A stretch of DNA of 64,000 nucleotides from NCBI GenBank assembly GCA_029948255.1, contig JALIZF010001824.1, forward strand, positions 558,001 through 622,000, given 5' to 3'. The number at the start of each line of letters is the position of its first letter. Position 1 is the first letter of the stretch. Below, piece by piece: positions 46,226 through 59,300 of the stretch. The notes beneath the pieces were generated by a model that worked only from the letters and a program-made list of their open reading frames with translations, was not told where the DNA came from and made no database searches. The position numbers and the translations under genes are program-made. The DNA comes from Telmatactis stephensoni (taxonomy: Eukaryota > Cnidaria > Anthozoa > Actiniaria > Isophelliidae).

Positions 46226-46773
46226 CATTGACCACAGGCGGACCATCCTCTCAATTTGTGGTTTGGGCTTCCTGTGTCAGGGTCGAATGGCCGTTGGCTT
46301 CAAACAAGCTGAAAATTAGTGCTTTTCACTGGCGATTTTACTTGATTGCTCTACATCTCGAAATTCAAAATATTGTGTCAAAGTAAACTTCAATCCTTAT
46401 ATTTATCAGATATGAATTTTGTTTTGTCGTCCGATGAGTTTTAAGAGAGTTATTAGAGGGAGGCGTACGCTCACTAGTGCAGAAGAAAAATCAAAAAAAA
46501 AAAAAAAATTTTTCTTCTGCACTAGTGAGCGTACGCCTCCCTCTAATAACTCTCTTAAAACTCATCGGACGACAAAACAAAATTCATATCTGATAAATAT
46601 AAGGATTCAAGTTTACTTTGACACAATATTTTGAATTTCGAGATGTAGAGCAATCAAGTAATATCGCCAGCGAAAAGCACTACATTTCAGCTTGTTTGAA
46701 GCCAACGGCCATTCGACCCTGACACAGGAAGCCCAAACCACAAATTGAGAGGATGGTCCGCCTGTGCATTGAC
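46226..46773. mobile_element. Palindromic element with 7-bp target duplication
   Basis: A near-perfect palindrome, 46233-46766, with arms of about 255 bp meeting at an A/T run centred on 46500. The ends are CACAGGCGGACCATCC and GGATGGTCCGCCTGTG. Exact 7-bp direct repeats CATTGAC flank it (46226-46232 and 46767-46773). There is no transposase. The ends share CACAGG with the element at 52034. Confidence 0.92.
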
Positions 46774-49740
46774 TGCACGTTTTCAGGATAAAAGGAACGA
46801 TTAAAAACATTATGTATTTCAAATGAATGTTCTCTGTAATTAAATGGTATGGCTGACATTTTTTGGCGTACAAACTAAAATACATACTATTAGAAAGTCA
46901 ATGATTACAAAGCAACCGCTACTTGAAAATATCAAAGAAAATAGACCGAGGTCAAACAGGTTACCCAAACAGGACGGTGTGCTTTCGTGACGCTACAATG
47001 AGTCTGCAACATCATGCCGTACAGGCATTTGTCAACATGTGAACCGCTGTTACCCTAGCAGCTATAAAATTAAATAAATATCAGGCATAAAGGCAGCTCA
47101 TATCTAAATGCCTTAATTTTTAATTGGAAATTTAGGATCGAGACCGATACCTTCATGAGTTCAAATCAGCTTGCCGGCAAAGCAGACAAATATTCCGCCG
47201 TTCAGTACCGAACTCAAAACGTGACCAAACTGGCTTTAAAACAGATTTATTTTCATGCCAGACTGAATTCCACTTGGGCACGAGTAAACGCACTATGTGC
47301 GTCTAGTTACGTTTCATTTCTCCAATGACGTCCTGATTCCTCAATTTAACCAGTTCTTTATCACAGTCCAGACATTTATTCCAGGAAACGAGGGTATTTA
47401 GAAATCCTCTAAATGTTTGTCATGAAACAACAGTAATTGCTGTAATTAGTTAAGCTATTGGCAATTAAAAATGATTAAAGGCGCACATTCGCACAGTCTT
47501 GTGGTAGAAGAATTTTCTTTGTTGTACCAATCTGAGCAACTTGTGCTTATCGATCGACTATGCCGAATTTCGGGCGAATTTCTTACTGTATGTCTCCAAA
47601 CACTATTGCTTGTGTAACGTTCTGAAGCCGGCGAACCCACTCGCACTTTGCCACAATGTTGCGCGCATATAACAATCCGCTAAGAGGAAAGGAATCATTC
47701 GAATTAATATAGTACAATACCAAACGTTTTCTGAGATTTTTTAATAAGATTCTCACGGTCGATCTCATTTCTAAAGTTGTGAGGGATGAACGGGTGAAGC
47801 TTAGAGCTGATTTCGAACTAATACCTTACTGTAACAGATATTTGCATTACTCTCGCAGGAAAAACTGACTGATCCAATTGTTCGTTAAGTGTATCAATAA
47901 ATCACATTAATTATAAACTATAGGAGATAAAAGTCCTTTATGAAAAGTTATCCGTCTGAACCGTAGCGGTGGTATTATAATCCAGCAGTTGACCTCAGTA
48001 TTCTTGTCACAATGTCGGCTGAGAGTTACGAACAGGAATATAATTTCTTTGCAGGATTGAATAAAACGACTACTGCAACGAGACTTTCTTCGATCGATGG
48101 AAAATTTTCCTTTTCTAAAAATATACAGGTCGAGACAAAAAATCAACTCGACAATAACCTGAGCGCATGCGCGGTGATATACTTCTCGTCTCATTTACTC
48201 AGGGTCGCAATTTTGATCGTAACAATCTTTAAATCAGAATGTTCTTGTGTATTATTTTTAACTGTGCACTTATATATGAAGCTAAAAGACCGAAGTGATT
48301 GTTTTTTCTCTTGTGTCTGCCCGGAGTTCAAAATCAATAACGATATTATTTTGGGAACATTTTTCCAGCGCACCTCGTCACAGACGCCCTGTGTCCCCGC
48401 GTATTGACGTCACGCTGATTAGCTTTTACGTGTGTATGACCACAAATGTGACATCGTACCTTAAAAGGAACTGTTTGGAGCTTTTCCAAGGCAAATCTTA
48501 CGTATCTTCATAAGATAGATTCTAAATTAGGTCGTGTAAAAATAATTTAATGGTTGATAAACAAGTTGAAGATTTTCCTGTTGTTTTTGGTCTCAGCATA
48601 TAGTATTTTTAATCTCGGAAGTCATAAATAGCTTTGAAAATAAATGAGGGTATTGTCGTTGTTTTGTGATTATTATGGCAAGAAAATAGGAAAATTAAGA
48701 TGGGTGGGTGGGAAAAATCAGTGATTTGAAACTGGACCGGGACAACATGATAAGCTTTAGCAATATATACAAGGTTCTCGAGAAAGAAAAAGCAGCACTG
48801 AAAAACAACAATAACAACAAACAAAACTGCAAACTGACAAAATACGATAAACCTTAGAAAAGCACAAAACAAACGAAGACTTAAATAAACAAATAATAAC
48901 TTAAAAAACAATCATTCTTCCAAAACAACAAATGAAAAAGAATAACTTAATACGATAATTAGAACAATTCAATTTCTCAAGTGCTGAAACAATTCAATGG
49001 GCAGCGCATATATTGAATAGCTTCCTTTCGATTCCTTGAATTGCTTTCAGTGAGGATACTGTCATTAAGCTGATTCTTTTTTCGAAACTAAGCACGTTCC
49101 ATCCTCGGGGCCTTCATCCTCCCCCTCCCCCTCTGGTCCTCCCCCTCCCCCTCCCCCTTCGCCCTGGGTCCCCGAGGATGAGCACGTTTAGGATTTTATT
49201 CTCTGTAGGACGCCGGATTGTTGTCATTTGTAATATGTAAACATAAAAAATAGTCACATACAAAACAATTTCCTCCCCTAAAGCTGTATTGAAAAATCAA
49301 AGGTCTTCGGTTAATGACTCTTAACATGGATGTGCTGAATACATAGAATAGTTGAAAACAGCGGATTATAAAAATGTGTCTCATCAACGATTTGGAAAGT
49401 AAAACAGACTATTTACCGACATTGACTGAAATATTGTCAACGCGTGCCGACATATTATTTTGGCGGTAATGTTCCTATTGGGCTCGAGCCAATGAGTGAA
49501 ATTGTCGACTCGCAATGCGCGCACACCGGATATTTTCAACAAGTCTTCTATCACCCTACATCAAAACAAACTAACGTCTGGCAGTCATAAGACTCTGTGT
49601 AAGGTTTCATTTAACCAATTATAGTTTGATTACCAGTTTGAAACCTATAGTAAGTAATTGAGAGCATACTACGCTTAGAACTGTACCTGCTGGATTCAAA
49701 GTTGGAGTTTTATGGGCTGAGAGCTTTATCAAAAGTGAAA
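46774..49740. other. Intergenic stretch upstream of the kinase locus
   Basis: No gene supported. It holds a C-rich hairpin at about 49096-49190 and a possible but unsupported coding stretch from ATG 48012 (MSAESYEQEYNFFAGL). Confidence 0.45.
49094..49190. mobile_element. Small C-rich hairpin element
   Basis: CACGTTCCATCCTCGGGG and CCCCGAGGATGAGCACG form inverted ends around (CCTCCC)-rich sequence. The C runs could give a G-quadruplex on the minus strand. Confidence 0.6.
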
Positions 49741-49811
49741 ATGGCCGTTTCTAATCTACATCGCTTCGTGTTGGAATCTTCATTACCAGATTTCAAGGAA
49801 CATACAGTAAG
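49741..49811 (+). CDS. Candidate distal first coding exon of the kinase gene
   Basis: ATG GCC GTT TCT... reads MAVSNLHRFVLESSLPDFKE and stops at a good donor (AG|gtaaat). The 71-nt exon ends in phase 2. Joined to the acceptor at 56361 it gives ...HTVRIHFDAMADRG, in frame with the kinase. This would add 29 residues to the 658 counted from 56377. The join spans 6.5 kb, and phase agreement alone has a one-in-three chance, so this is a candidate only. Confidence 0.42.
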
Positions 49812-52033
49812 GTAAATGAAGAATTGGAACTGAGGCCTCTTTTATTTGAGTAATTAGCTTATAAAGGATGTTGATTTGATTTCGTTTTTTTATTATAATT
49901 ATTCAAAGTGCTGTTTGTATCTGAAGCCTACCAAACTACTGCTCTTTCAGTTTCTTCCGACTTTAAATAAACTAACAAAAGGCAATGTTCAACAAAAAGT
50001 AAAGTTTACGATGTAGTATTTAAGGATTTTCCAGAACTAACATCATATATCTGGATATCTAGAACTTTCTGTGATTATAGTTGTGCTTGAAGGACAAGTC
50101 ACTAGTACTTTGCACTCTTTTTACTGTCGCCCCGGGCAAAAATCAGACATTAAGTCTGGCACAAGCATCAAAATGACGTCTTGTGTTTCGTATATCTGTT
50201 AAACTACTAGCTGCAAAAAGCTGTTCAGTTTCTATTGAATTTTACCAAAACAGATCTCTGTTCAGGAAATAAGACTAGTTGTATAACAGTAGTAAACGAA
50301 CGAGCATAGGGAAATCTACGATGTTAAAAACAGCTCTTCCATTCAATATCATGTCTCTTAGACCAATAAAGAGATGTTATCGCCCCTGGGATCCAAATTA
50401 GCATCCTAGGAGTATATTATCCCTCTCTGCAAGGAGTCAGTTCTATTTCAGTTTAATTTCATTGTAGTTTACTTTAATATTTCCGTGAGCTTTTTTATAT
50501 GTTAAGAATTGCATGACATTGTTTGCTCCTGCGTGCCAGAAGTACCACGTCTGTTATCAATCTCGTAACTTTACTGATACAAACTTTCACATTTCGGCTG
50601 TCGATGTCACTCATTAAGACAATGTTACACGGGTCGATTCGCAACTGAACAACGACTTTCCACGCAACAAATGTTACCCGTGAAGTTTATGCCGTGGAAA
50701 ATACGAACGCAGCTATTTTTAGCAATGTTTTTGCCTAGTGAACAGTTGTTTGATGTGAATTTTGAAAACTTTTAAGAGTTTTAACGCAAAATTATCAATT
50801 TGACCAAGTGTTGCGCGGAAAACTGTTGGTGCGAATCGATCAGTGTACTGACTGCATCACCTTCACGCTTATTTAAAGTAAACATGCAATTCACACAGGT
50901 ACCTAACGGGCACGTTTTCAACGCGATAACAAGCTATAAAACTGAAGAACGCACACGAGAAACTGTACATGTCATTCAAACCCAATTTTCAATATTTTTT
51001 TGGCAGCGGTTTTCAATTCAATTCTTCTGGAATCTATTTTGACATGACGGTCAGCTATAAATGACATAATGAAGCAATTGATGTGATGTTCTTCCGTTTT
51101 CTACCCACAATTACTACCAGCCCACTCAGTACGTCATATTTATAGCATCTTTCTGGTTGTTAGAACAATCATCGGCTCTAATCACTTTATTCCATACTTT
51201 TATAGTTTGGCAATACTCCATCAGATGCTATATAGCAGTTGTCTAGCATAACATGTTTTCTTTCATCTCTTTTCCCGGATTGATTACTATAGTGACTAGG
51301 ATAGACCATGCATGCAAAGACCTTGAATCTGCTTGAAAATATTCACCTTGAACTTAGTTGAACTTTTCTTGCGCAAAACTATGTACGTTGAAAACGAACT
51401 GAACATGTTTGGAATTTCAGCAATGCTGAAAGCATTTGCAAGTAGTTTCAAAATTATTTCAATTCGAGGAATTCAAAAAGGAAACTAGAAACGTGATGGT
51501 ATTTGTTCGAGGGTCAAGAGTGATCTGGTTAGGAGTTTTGTAAGAAAGGGCGGTTTGTAAGGGAAATTTTAAGGATACCTTTATCTATTTCTACCCTGGT
51601 TCCAGGGGCTTTCTCTATTGGTTCCCCTCGAGACGCGTACGAAGGTAATCTATTTCTTGTTTTCTATGAATTTTATAGAATGATATAGAAAAACGTAACA
51701 CTTTTTTATACTCGAATCATTCTTTTCCCCCTTTACTGAACCTGACAAATATCGCAACAGAAAATCATTGACTCTTATATTTTTCTGGCTTTAAGCCTTG
51801 TACATACATTTTTAAAGAAACCAATATTGTAATTGTGTGCTGACGTCAGTTATAGAATTTCGACTATTTGTAATAACCTCATATATGGTGATGTATGTAT
51901 GTTTGTGGAGCTTCAGTTTATAGAGAACGAAATTGAATAAATTGAATTAAATGCAACACATACTTTCTATCTCCCATCTGTGCGCAATGGTAATACCGGA
52001 AGTGCTTTCGAGAGCTGGTTTATAGTCAGTTCT
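49812..52033. other. Intergenic or first-intron sequence, nothing supported
   Basis: AT-rich sequence without a convincing exon, RNA gene or element end. Confidence 0.45.
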
Positions 52034-52319
52034 CACAGGTAACCCAGGCTATTCACTTCTAAAGAAATGTATGTAATAAATATGGCCTCTCCTAAACTAT
52101 AGAATTTACCTCTGAAATTGTGAAAATAAAGCTTAGTGTATAAGAAGACGAGTTTTTTTACCGTCTCTCCTTGAAAAACGCTCAAAATCGAAAAATATCA
52201 AGGAGAGACGGAAAGTAAACTCGTTTTCTTATATACTAAGCTTTATTTTCACAATTTCAGAGATAAATTCTATATAGTTTAGGAGAAGCCATATTTATTC
52301 CTTCCATGGGTTACCTGTG
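52034..52319. mobile_element. Second CACAGG-ended palindromic element
   Basis: Ends CACAGGTAACCCA and TGGGTTACCTGTG with arms of about 125 bp (CTCCTAAACTATAGAATTTA..., AAGCTTTATTTTCACAATTTC...) that match with few changes. The flanks CAGTTCT (52027-52033) and GTGTTCT (52320-52326) agree at 5 of 7 bases, consistent with an old 7-bp duplication. There is no ORF. Confidence 0.83.
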
Positions 52320-52326
52320 GTGTTCT

Positions 52327-55300
52327 TGACTCCTCTCCGGCCCTTACCTTACCCTCCCCTCCCTCCCTTCTTTCCTTACCTTCCCAATACTGTAATCACT
52401 TAAAGGTAAACCCTTTTTGCACCTCTACTCGAATAAATTAGTCTGTCTGGTTGCTGTAAGTCCAAAGTATTTTGTGCCATAATCTGTCGCTTGTGTAAAC
52501 TTGGCTTGTGGGCTGTTTACAACGCGTGGGAGACGAGCTGCACGATAAGGTGTCCACGGCGTGAATAAAAGCCTTTCGTGAGTCTAAATTTAGGCTACCC
52601 AACAAGATAAAGTGAAGGCCGTATCATGATTTTGACTTCCACGCCCGTATGATTGATAGTGATTGACCACAACGCAAATAAACTATCTTATCAAGATTTC
52701 ATTAAATTTGCAACAGTGAAAACTTTTTCTACTGTGTTTTTCGTCGCAGTAGATTAACAAGTTCATATTTCCAGCGTCAATACAAGTTAGGATAAAATCA
52801 AACACGAGCTGTCACGAATAGTCAGTGAGCTTTTGTTGCCTCAGGCAGATTGTTCAAGGTTGGTTGCTGGATGTTTACAGTGATAATACCTGGAGAAGAT
52901 TGTTTTGTTAAACGAAGACTGCGTTGACGTCAACTATTTTACTCATTATTATTCATCAAAAGATTTCATTTTGTATGAATTGATCAACCAGGTAGCTACG
53001 CACTCCACTTTGGGGTTATACATTTAGATACATTTTAAACTCATGGATTTTGCGCACTTCTGGCAACAGTGCGTCGTCCTTCCTAGCAGAGCAACTCTAT
53101 AAGGTACTTCACAATTGTGCAGTTTGAATATTCACAGAAAAAAGATGAACTGTTTACCATATTCAGCATTCCTTAGACACTAAATCTAGGACCTTACAGA
53201 AACTTAAATTCGTTGGTTTCTTTTTAAAGCTGTTTAAGAAAATGCTGATGCAAGATTTTCCTATGAGTTTGACGATTTTGGCTGCATTTTGGCCGGATAA
53301 ACAGGACGCTCCGCTCGAGGTTTCAGTTTTGAATGTTGCTGCTGTATATGTGTTTGTTTTTACTATTGCTTGTTCCGTCGAGGAAAAGTTTTTTTGACCT
53401 TTGATATGAATTCTACTGAAGCGGAAAATCAGAGAAAGCGGAACCTCAACAACAGATTCCTTGGCGAATTGTGGATACAAAATTGGTGCATTTATCTGAC
53501 TCTTCCCAGTAACTTTTTCAAGCAATTACATATGTGAGCCGAACAAAGGTAATGGATGCCAAAGAAATACATACACAATAAGGTAATTCGAATAATTCTG
53601 GTTTTAATAAGGATACAAAGAATTGTAAGCTTAAGAAATTATTTTACAACAAAACGATTAAAAATGCCGAAATCTTTGGCAGTACTGATGCTTTTCTGCC
53701 ACACGGGATTGTCACTGAAAGTATATTGTATGTTTGAAGACGAGACAAATCACACAGTACTTGTCAAGGCTTTTATTTGCAATCTTTTTGATGAGGCCTT
53801 AAATCTGTAGCCGAAAATTTGGGTAAGTAATATCAGTGGAAAAATAGCAGTTATATATCCTTAATTTGTTGTAGCAAGTGCATGATTGCACATTATATTC
53901 AAATACTACTAACTAAAGTTGTGTTCGTGTGTAAATTATAATACATTAGAACTTGATTAATCTTGCTATCTTTTCCTGAAACATCTTCATTATAAGGCTG
54001 GAACAGGAAATTACTCTAATGGAATCTAAGTAACTGCACTTTTTTTTAGTCTCTTAACTTATCTCAAGTGGAATTCATAAACGAGTTCTGTAACTTCGAG
54101 AAAACTCGCTTGGCAAATCAATGCATATGCCATATACGCACTATTTTGAGCTGGAAAGGTAACAAAACTCAAAGAATCTATCTAAGAACTTATAAAAAAG
54201 CAAAGAAGTCTCATCTGCTAATAAATACGAAGCTTTTGTTTGGAATTCAGTCTTGATACCGATTGACGGATCATAACTTGTAATTCAGCCAGACTGGTAA
54301 TTGTTTGACTTGCTCATGACACTGATAAACTGAGGACTTCGCAGTGGCGCTGCAAACGTTATCAAAATCTTGACAGTTCGAAAACTTAAAAGTTCAGCCA
54401 TTGGTAATCAAGCATTATCGTTCATCGTGAAAATCTATATATACCATATACGTGACTGAAATTCACTTTTTCTGTTAGCTAAGGCATAGGGCCAAATCTT
54501 ATGTATGTACTGCCAAAGCTATTTTGTAGATATTGAGCTTAACAGGAATTTATCGGCAAAAAAGTTAATTAACTTAATCATGATATATTCTGTTCATGTT
54601 GATATTATGGTAAACCCATCTGTTGTCATCTGGATGGCTATCTTCTCTTATCCTAGTTACTTCTCGCCATCTCGACTTCGATATAATAACGTACAATAAT
54701 CTGTTTCTTTTTTCTTTAGTTCATAACACTATTTTCTACAAATAAACTACAATCTGAGACCAATCTTAAGCTTACTTTACTCGGCTTTTCTTTTTAGCCG
54801 TTCAGAAAGTCTTTTGCTCTCAATTAATTCTTTTTGGTTTTGACTCGGCACTGTCGTGAGGAAAAAAAAGCGGTTTTGTTCAAAGTTTAGTCATCAGACC
54901 ACTTGAACGTTTTGGCGGGAAAATAAGGCCGCACGCAAAGGAGTCCTAAATGTGCTTCCTCAAAAATGAGGATGGAAAACTCATGCCCATGAAATAAAAA
55001 CATATATTCTGTAGAAATATATAGATAGAAGGTGAACATCTGATAGAGTTTCATGACACCTAAAGACATAAATAGTCATGATACTGGTTTCCCTAGCATT
55101 ATTAGGAGATTTTCCGTAACTATCTGATGTTATCATTTGGCCGCCGGTCATCCAAATCTTGAAGGTCGAGCGTGAAGGGTTTTTCTGGTGGAATAACTAC
55201 TCAATTATCAGTGAGTTTGTCCTGGTACTTATAAATGATGCCTTTAGGGGTTCCGATTCAGCCGATTACCGACAGAGTGCTGCAACTGGTAGCTATCCGT

Positions 55301-56360
55301 TTTGAGTTGACAAATTCTTCATTAGTGGATTATTTTACCAATCCAAAAGAGAGTCGTGCATTCGATCCTCTGAGTATTGGGGTATTAGCTGTAAAATTAT
55401 GTCGACTTTTTCAATTACGCGATGGGGTTGTCGTCATTTTTAATGATCCAAGTTTTTTGTCGTAATAACTAGCAGCCGAAGAAAATTCTGGTTGTACATT
55501 TGAGTAATTTTTATGGCTGCATCTCGTACTGAAAAAATGAAAAAGGCAATTCGCTGACATCTTTCAGTAGAATGTTGTCAAACTGTGATTTAAGGAAGGG
55601 GATGCGCTGAGGCTGTCCCGAACGGAGGACATCTTTCACCAAGATCCACCCAGCTACTGAACAACTAGATATCGCTAACTACACAATTATAATACGTTTA
55701 ACTTCGGGTATGGACCGTCCTGACACGATCATTGCGGTAATTGTTCCTATTCCTTTTCCTATAGTTACCAAACGGGTAGCACTTGACCTATCTAAAGTAC
55801 TTTATGGAAGAACGCATGACTTTGTTTGCTCTTCTTCAAGCCCCTATTTCATCGCGTGTTTCACGTTGTTCTCAGTTAGATCAACGGGGTGCCACCATAA
55901 TGAGGTTAGCGCATTGTTCTCACGTAGAGAACTCACTCCTCATGTCACAGTGACATTAATTGACCTCTTATATCATCGATTTATCTTGCTGTTCTCTGAC
56001 GTAAGGAGTAAAGAAATCCACACTGAGACAACAGTCGCTTGGAACTCCTCAGTTCTTTCTTCTTTGGTGTTTACATTGAGTGACTGAACCATTGTTGTCA
56101 TCCAATCAGATTTCAAAGGCCAAAGCAGATACCCTGAGAATTCCTGTTCAGATTGCTGCATGATAAGTGCGAGATAATTGAAACTTGCAGCTATGTCGAA
56201 CGGCAGAAACTTTAGAATTACGGAATCCATGATTCACCACGTCAGAATTCGACAAGCTAATCACCACATAGTCATAAAGCTAAAGTACTTTAAATTAGAG
56301 CTTGTTTTGCTTTGTTTTGATAAAGAATTACTTATGTTTGTGTTTGGTTTGGTTTTCTAG
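52327..56360. other. Intergenic or first-intron sequence, nothing supported
   Basis: Contains several open frames of up to 120 codons (for example minus 53163-53525 and plus 55710-56087). They have no recognisable domains, no supporting splice pattern and no homologue I know. Confidence 0.45.
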
Positions 56361-56376
56361 GATTCACTTCGATGCC

Positions 56377-59300
56377 ATGGCCGATCGCGGACGACGTCGG
56401 AATAATGCAGGTAAGCTTTTTTAACTTTTCTATAGATACACTAATATATGTCTCTTGGATCATTTCGGTATGATTTTATCGCCTTGCTAGGAAGGCATGA
56501 ACTAGGGTGTCAAACTCAATACACACGCAAAGGAATTTGATTGGAATGCAACACAGTTTAATTTCATATCAAATTCTCTTAGTTAATCATACTGTTATTT
56601 GATGCCTAAAACATGAACTTGATTTTTCCCCCAGTTTTTCAGTCATTTTTCTAGTTTCCTTCGCAGCCGTGTTGAGTGCGTGACGAAACTTAACACGGCC
56701 CTGCGCTACTGCGAGGGATTACTTTTCTTCCTTTTTTTCAAAAAAATTCTGCCGTATTTTTTTTTTACAAATTTACAACTGATTTTTTAGAATGAGACCT
56801 TAGCACATCGGCCCTACATTCAACTCTTAAAAATATATTCCGTTGAACTTTATAAAACTGGACCCACAATCTCAGGCAAAACATTCATGTTTATTTTGGA
56901 AAATCGTCAAAAAGCCATAAAGAAACGCTCAACTTTGATCAATATTGCTAGTATTGTTAGGCGCTTATTGACTTATTATGTTAAGACCACTCTTAGAAGC
57001 TTTTTTGACGTCCATTTCCGACGCTTATACGCGCATAACGCTCTGTGTAACATCATCTTAAAATGAAAAGGCCGGCTGACAATGTTATACGTGTGGCTCA
57101 ATGATGCTTTGCTGACAGGTATTTAAAGTGCTTGCTTAAGTGAAATCTTGTTGTAGTGCAAATATGGCTCCGTCTCCAATGAGCGGAAGCAACTCAATGA
57201 CGCTAGAACGGTTGGTACAAAAATTGCACAAATTGATTAAAATGACTCCAGAAACAAGTACACGGTCAGCTTTGAAGGAGGCTTTGAAAGATGTCAAAGT
57301 TTATTGGCTGCCGTGCGCGTTGGGACGTTGGATTCGCATGAGAATCTCTGCTCCTTTGATCCATTTATCTGAATGCGGAAATCTCAGACTGATTTGTAAA
57401 CAGACTTAAATTTGCTCCCCGGAGAGCTGAAAAGTGTGAGTTTAATCCGATAAGATAGCTTAAACAAACAGTTATATCTCAGTGTACATCTTCATCCCGA
57501 AGTTCTGCAGTGGAATCCACGCCCTAAACTATCAGTGGCTAAATTTTTTCATGCAATGAAAATAGCTCAACTTTAGCGAAAGCACTTGTTGTTGTTTGTG
57601 ACAGTTTAACAAGCAGTCGTTATTCCTGAAGAAAAGGAATTTATATTCCGAAAAATGACCACGGCTTAAGTCTTAGATGTGGAATGGCATTTATGCTGAA
57701 ACGTTATATAGGCTAATAAAAAAGTAAGCTAACACCATTCGAGGTTATACTCTAATCGTGTTCTAATCCACGATTATTCACTTTCGACCTTCTTTTGAGC
57801 TTGTTTTCGCCGATCCTTATATGAATGCGTAACGTAGTTGTTAACCCGATGACGTCATGTGTGACGTCAATAGAGGAGTCAATACCAGAATCTTGATATG
57901 TGTGTGATTTTTTCCTACAGGTATTGATGTAGCAGATATCAATGGTTTATTAGCAAGACAAAAGTCGGATGATAGTATAGATGAAAGAGATGACGAGCCT
58001 TTGCCAAAATATGGATCTGCAGATGAATTCTACGACCTTGAAGAAGAAATTGGAAAGTAGGTTCTAGAAAAATCTCGGAAAATAACGCAATCGCTAGTCT
58101 CCCTCGCAGCCGTGTTTACGTGACGAGACTGAACACGGCTGCCAGGGAGACCACGCAATAATCGCCGTTGCAGTAACGCAAAATATCGGGTAACGTCAAA
58201 AACCTCTGTTACATCCGCGGAACGTGTAATAATGAATTAATAGAAATTTTATGCAGCTGTATGCCCCGTAAAACGTCCAAAAAACTGAACACGGCTGCCA
58301 GAGAGACTACGCAATTGTTGCAGTAACGCAAAATATCGAGTAACATCTAAAACCTCTGTTGCATTCGGAGAACGTGTCATAATGAATTAATAGAAATTTT
58401 ATGCAGCTGCCCCGAAAAAAACGTAGCAATGTCAGAAATTGGCCTATAAATACCTTGCATTTTCTAACAGATCAAAGTCGAACTTAAGCACCTCTAGCTC
58501 GTAAACGACAAACTTAACTCGTGAGTGTTTTCATATGACAGCAAGAAGCTGTAATAACGTTCACTTGGCCTACGAGGAAGTCCGAGTAGCAAAGCTTCCT
58601 TGCAAAGGCCTTCTGGATAATTTTGCACACTCGCCGGCTCGTTTGACGACCGGCACTCAGTTGATGTGATACATTCATAAAAACATAATGAATAATACAT
58701 AAAATGATAGATAAAATGACAGTAGAACACAATATATTTTATGAATATTCTACAACAACTGAGGGCTACGATCGCAACACAGATCTAGACTCGGCTACCC
58801 ACAAGTAGCCCGTTCGTTAGCTTCGTTTGCAGGAGACTCCACTTGTTCAGTGCTAGTGTCGTTATGTACATTTTATCTATTTCTTTGAATTGTGAGCAGT
58901 TTCAATGTCATTAGAATAACGACAACATAATTATGTAGTCAATGAACCACATATCTTCTCGTCCTTTCACTTGATTAACAAATTATCTCTCTTTTTTGTC
59001 CTTCTATCTTTCAGAGGGGCATATGGTGTTGTTAAGAAATGCATCGACAAGCGTTCCAAAGAGGAATGTGCAGCAAAAATTGTTAAGACCTCTAATTCAA
59101 AGCTGCGCAAAGAAACCATGAAAGAAATTGAGGTGATGAAAGCGTTAGGAAAACACAAGAAACTAGTGTGCTTAATCGACGCTTATCATACTCCGTTTGA
59201 AATTGTTATGATTTTAGAACTGTAAGTACTACTACTACTACGAAAGACTTACTAGTAATTGTTGTAACTTGCTTACGAATCCGTCTTAGTGCAAAAACAG

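Noticed and set aside
48012..48407. Plus-strand frame MSAESYEQEYNFFAGL... as a gene or kinase first exon
   Set aside because: The possible donor at CAG|gtcgag is poor and in a phase that does not fit the acceptor at 56361. The later part of the frame looks random.
53163..53525. Minus-strand 120-codon frame
   Set aside because: No domain, no splice context and composition like the surrounding AT-rich sequence.
57164..57409. Plus-strand frame MAPSPMSGSNSMTLERL... in a kinase intron, as an alternative first exon
   Set aside because: The only nearby GT (57299, gtttat) is weak and leaves phase 0, while exon 57921 needs phase 1. The frame has no known similarity.
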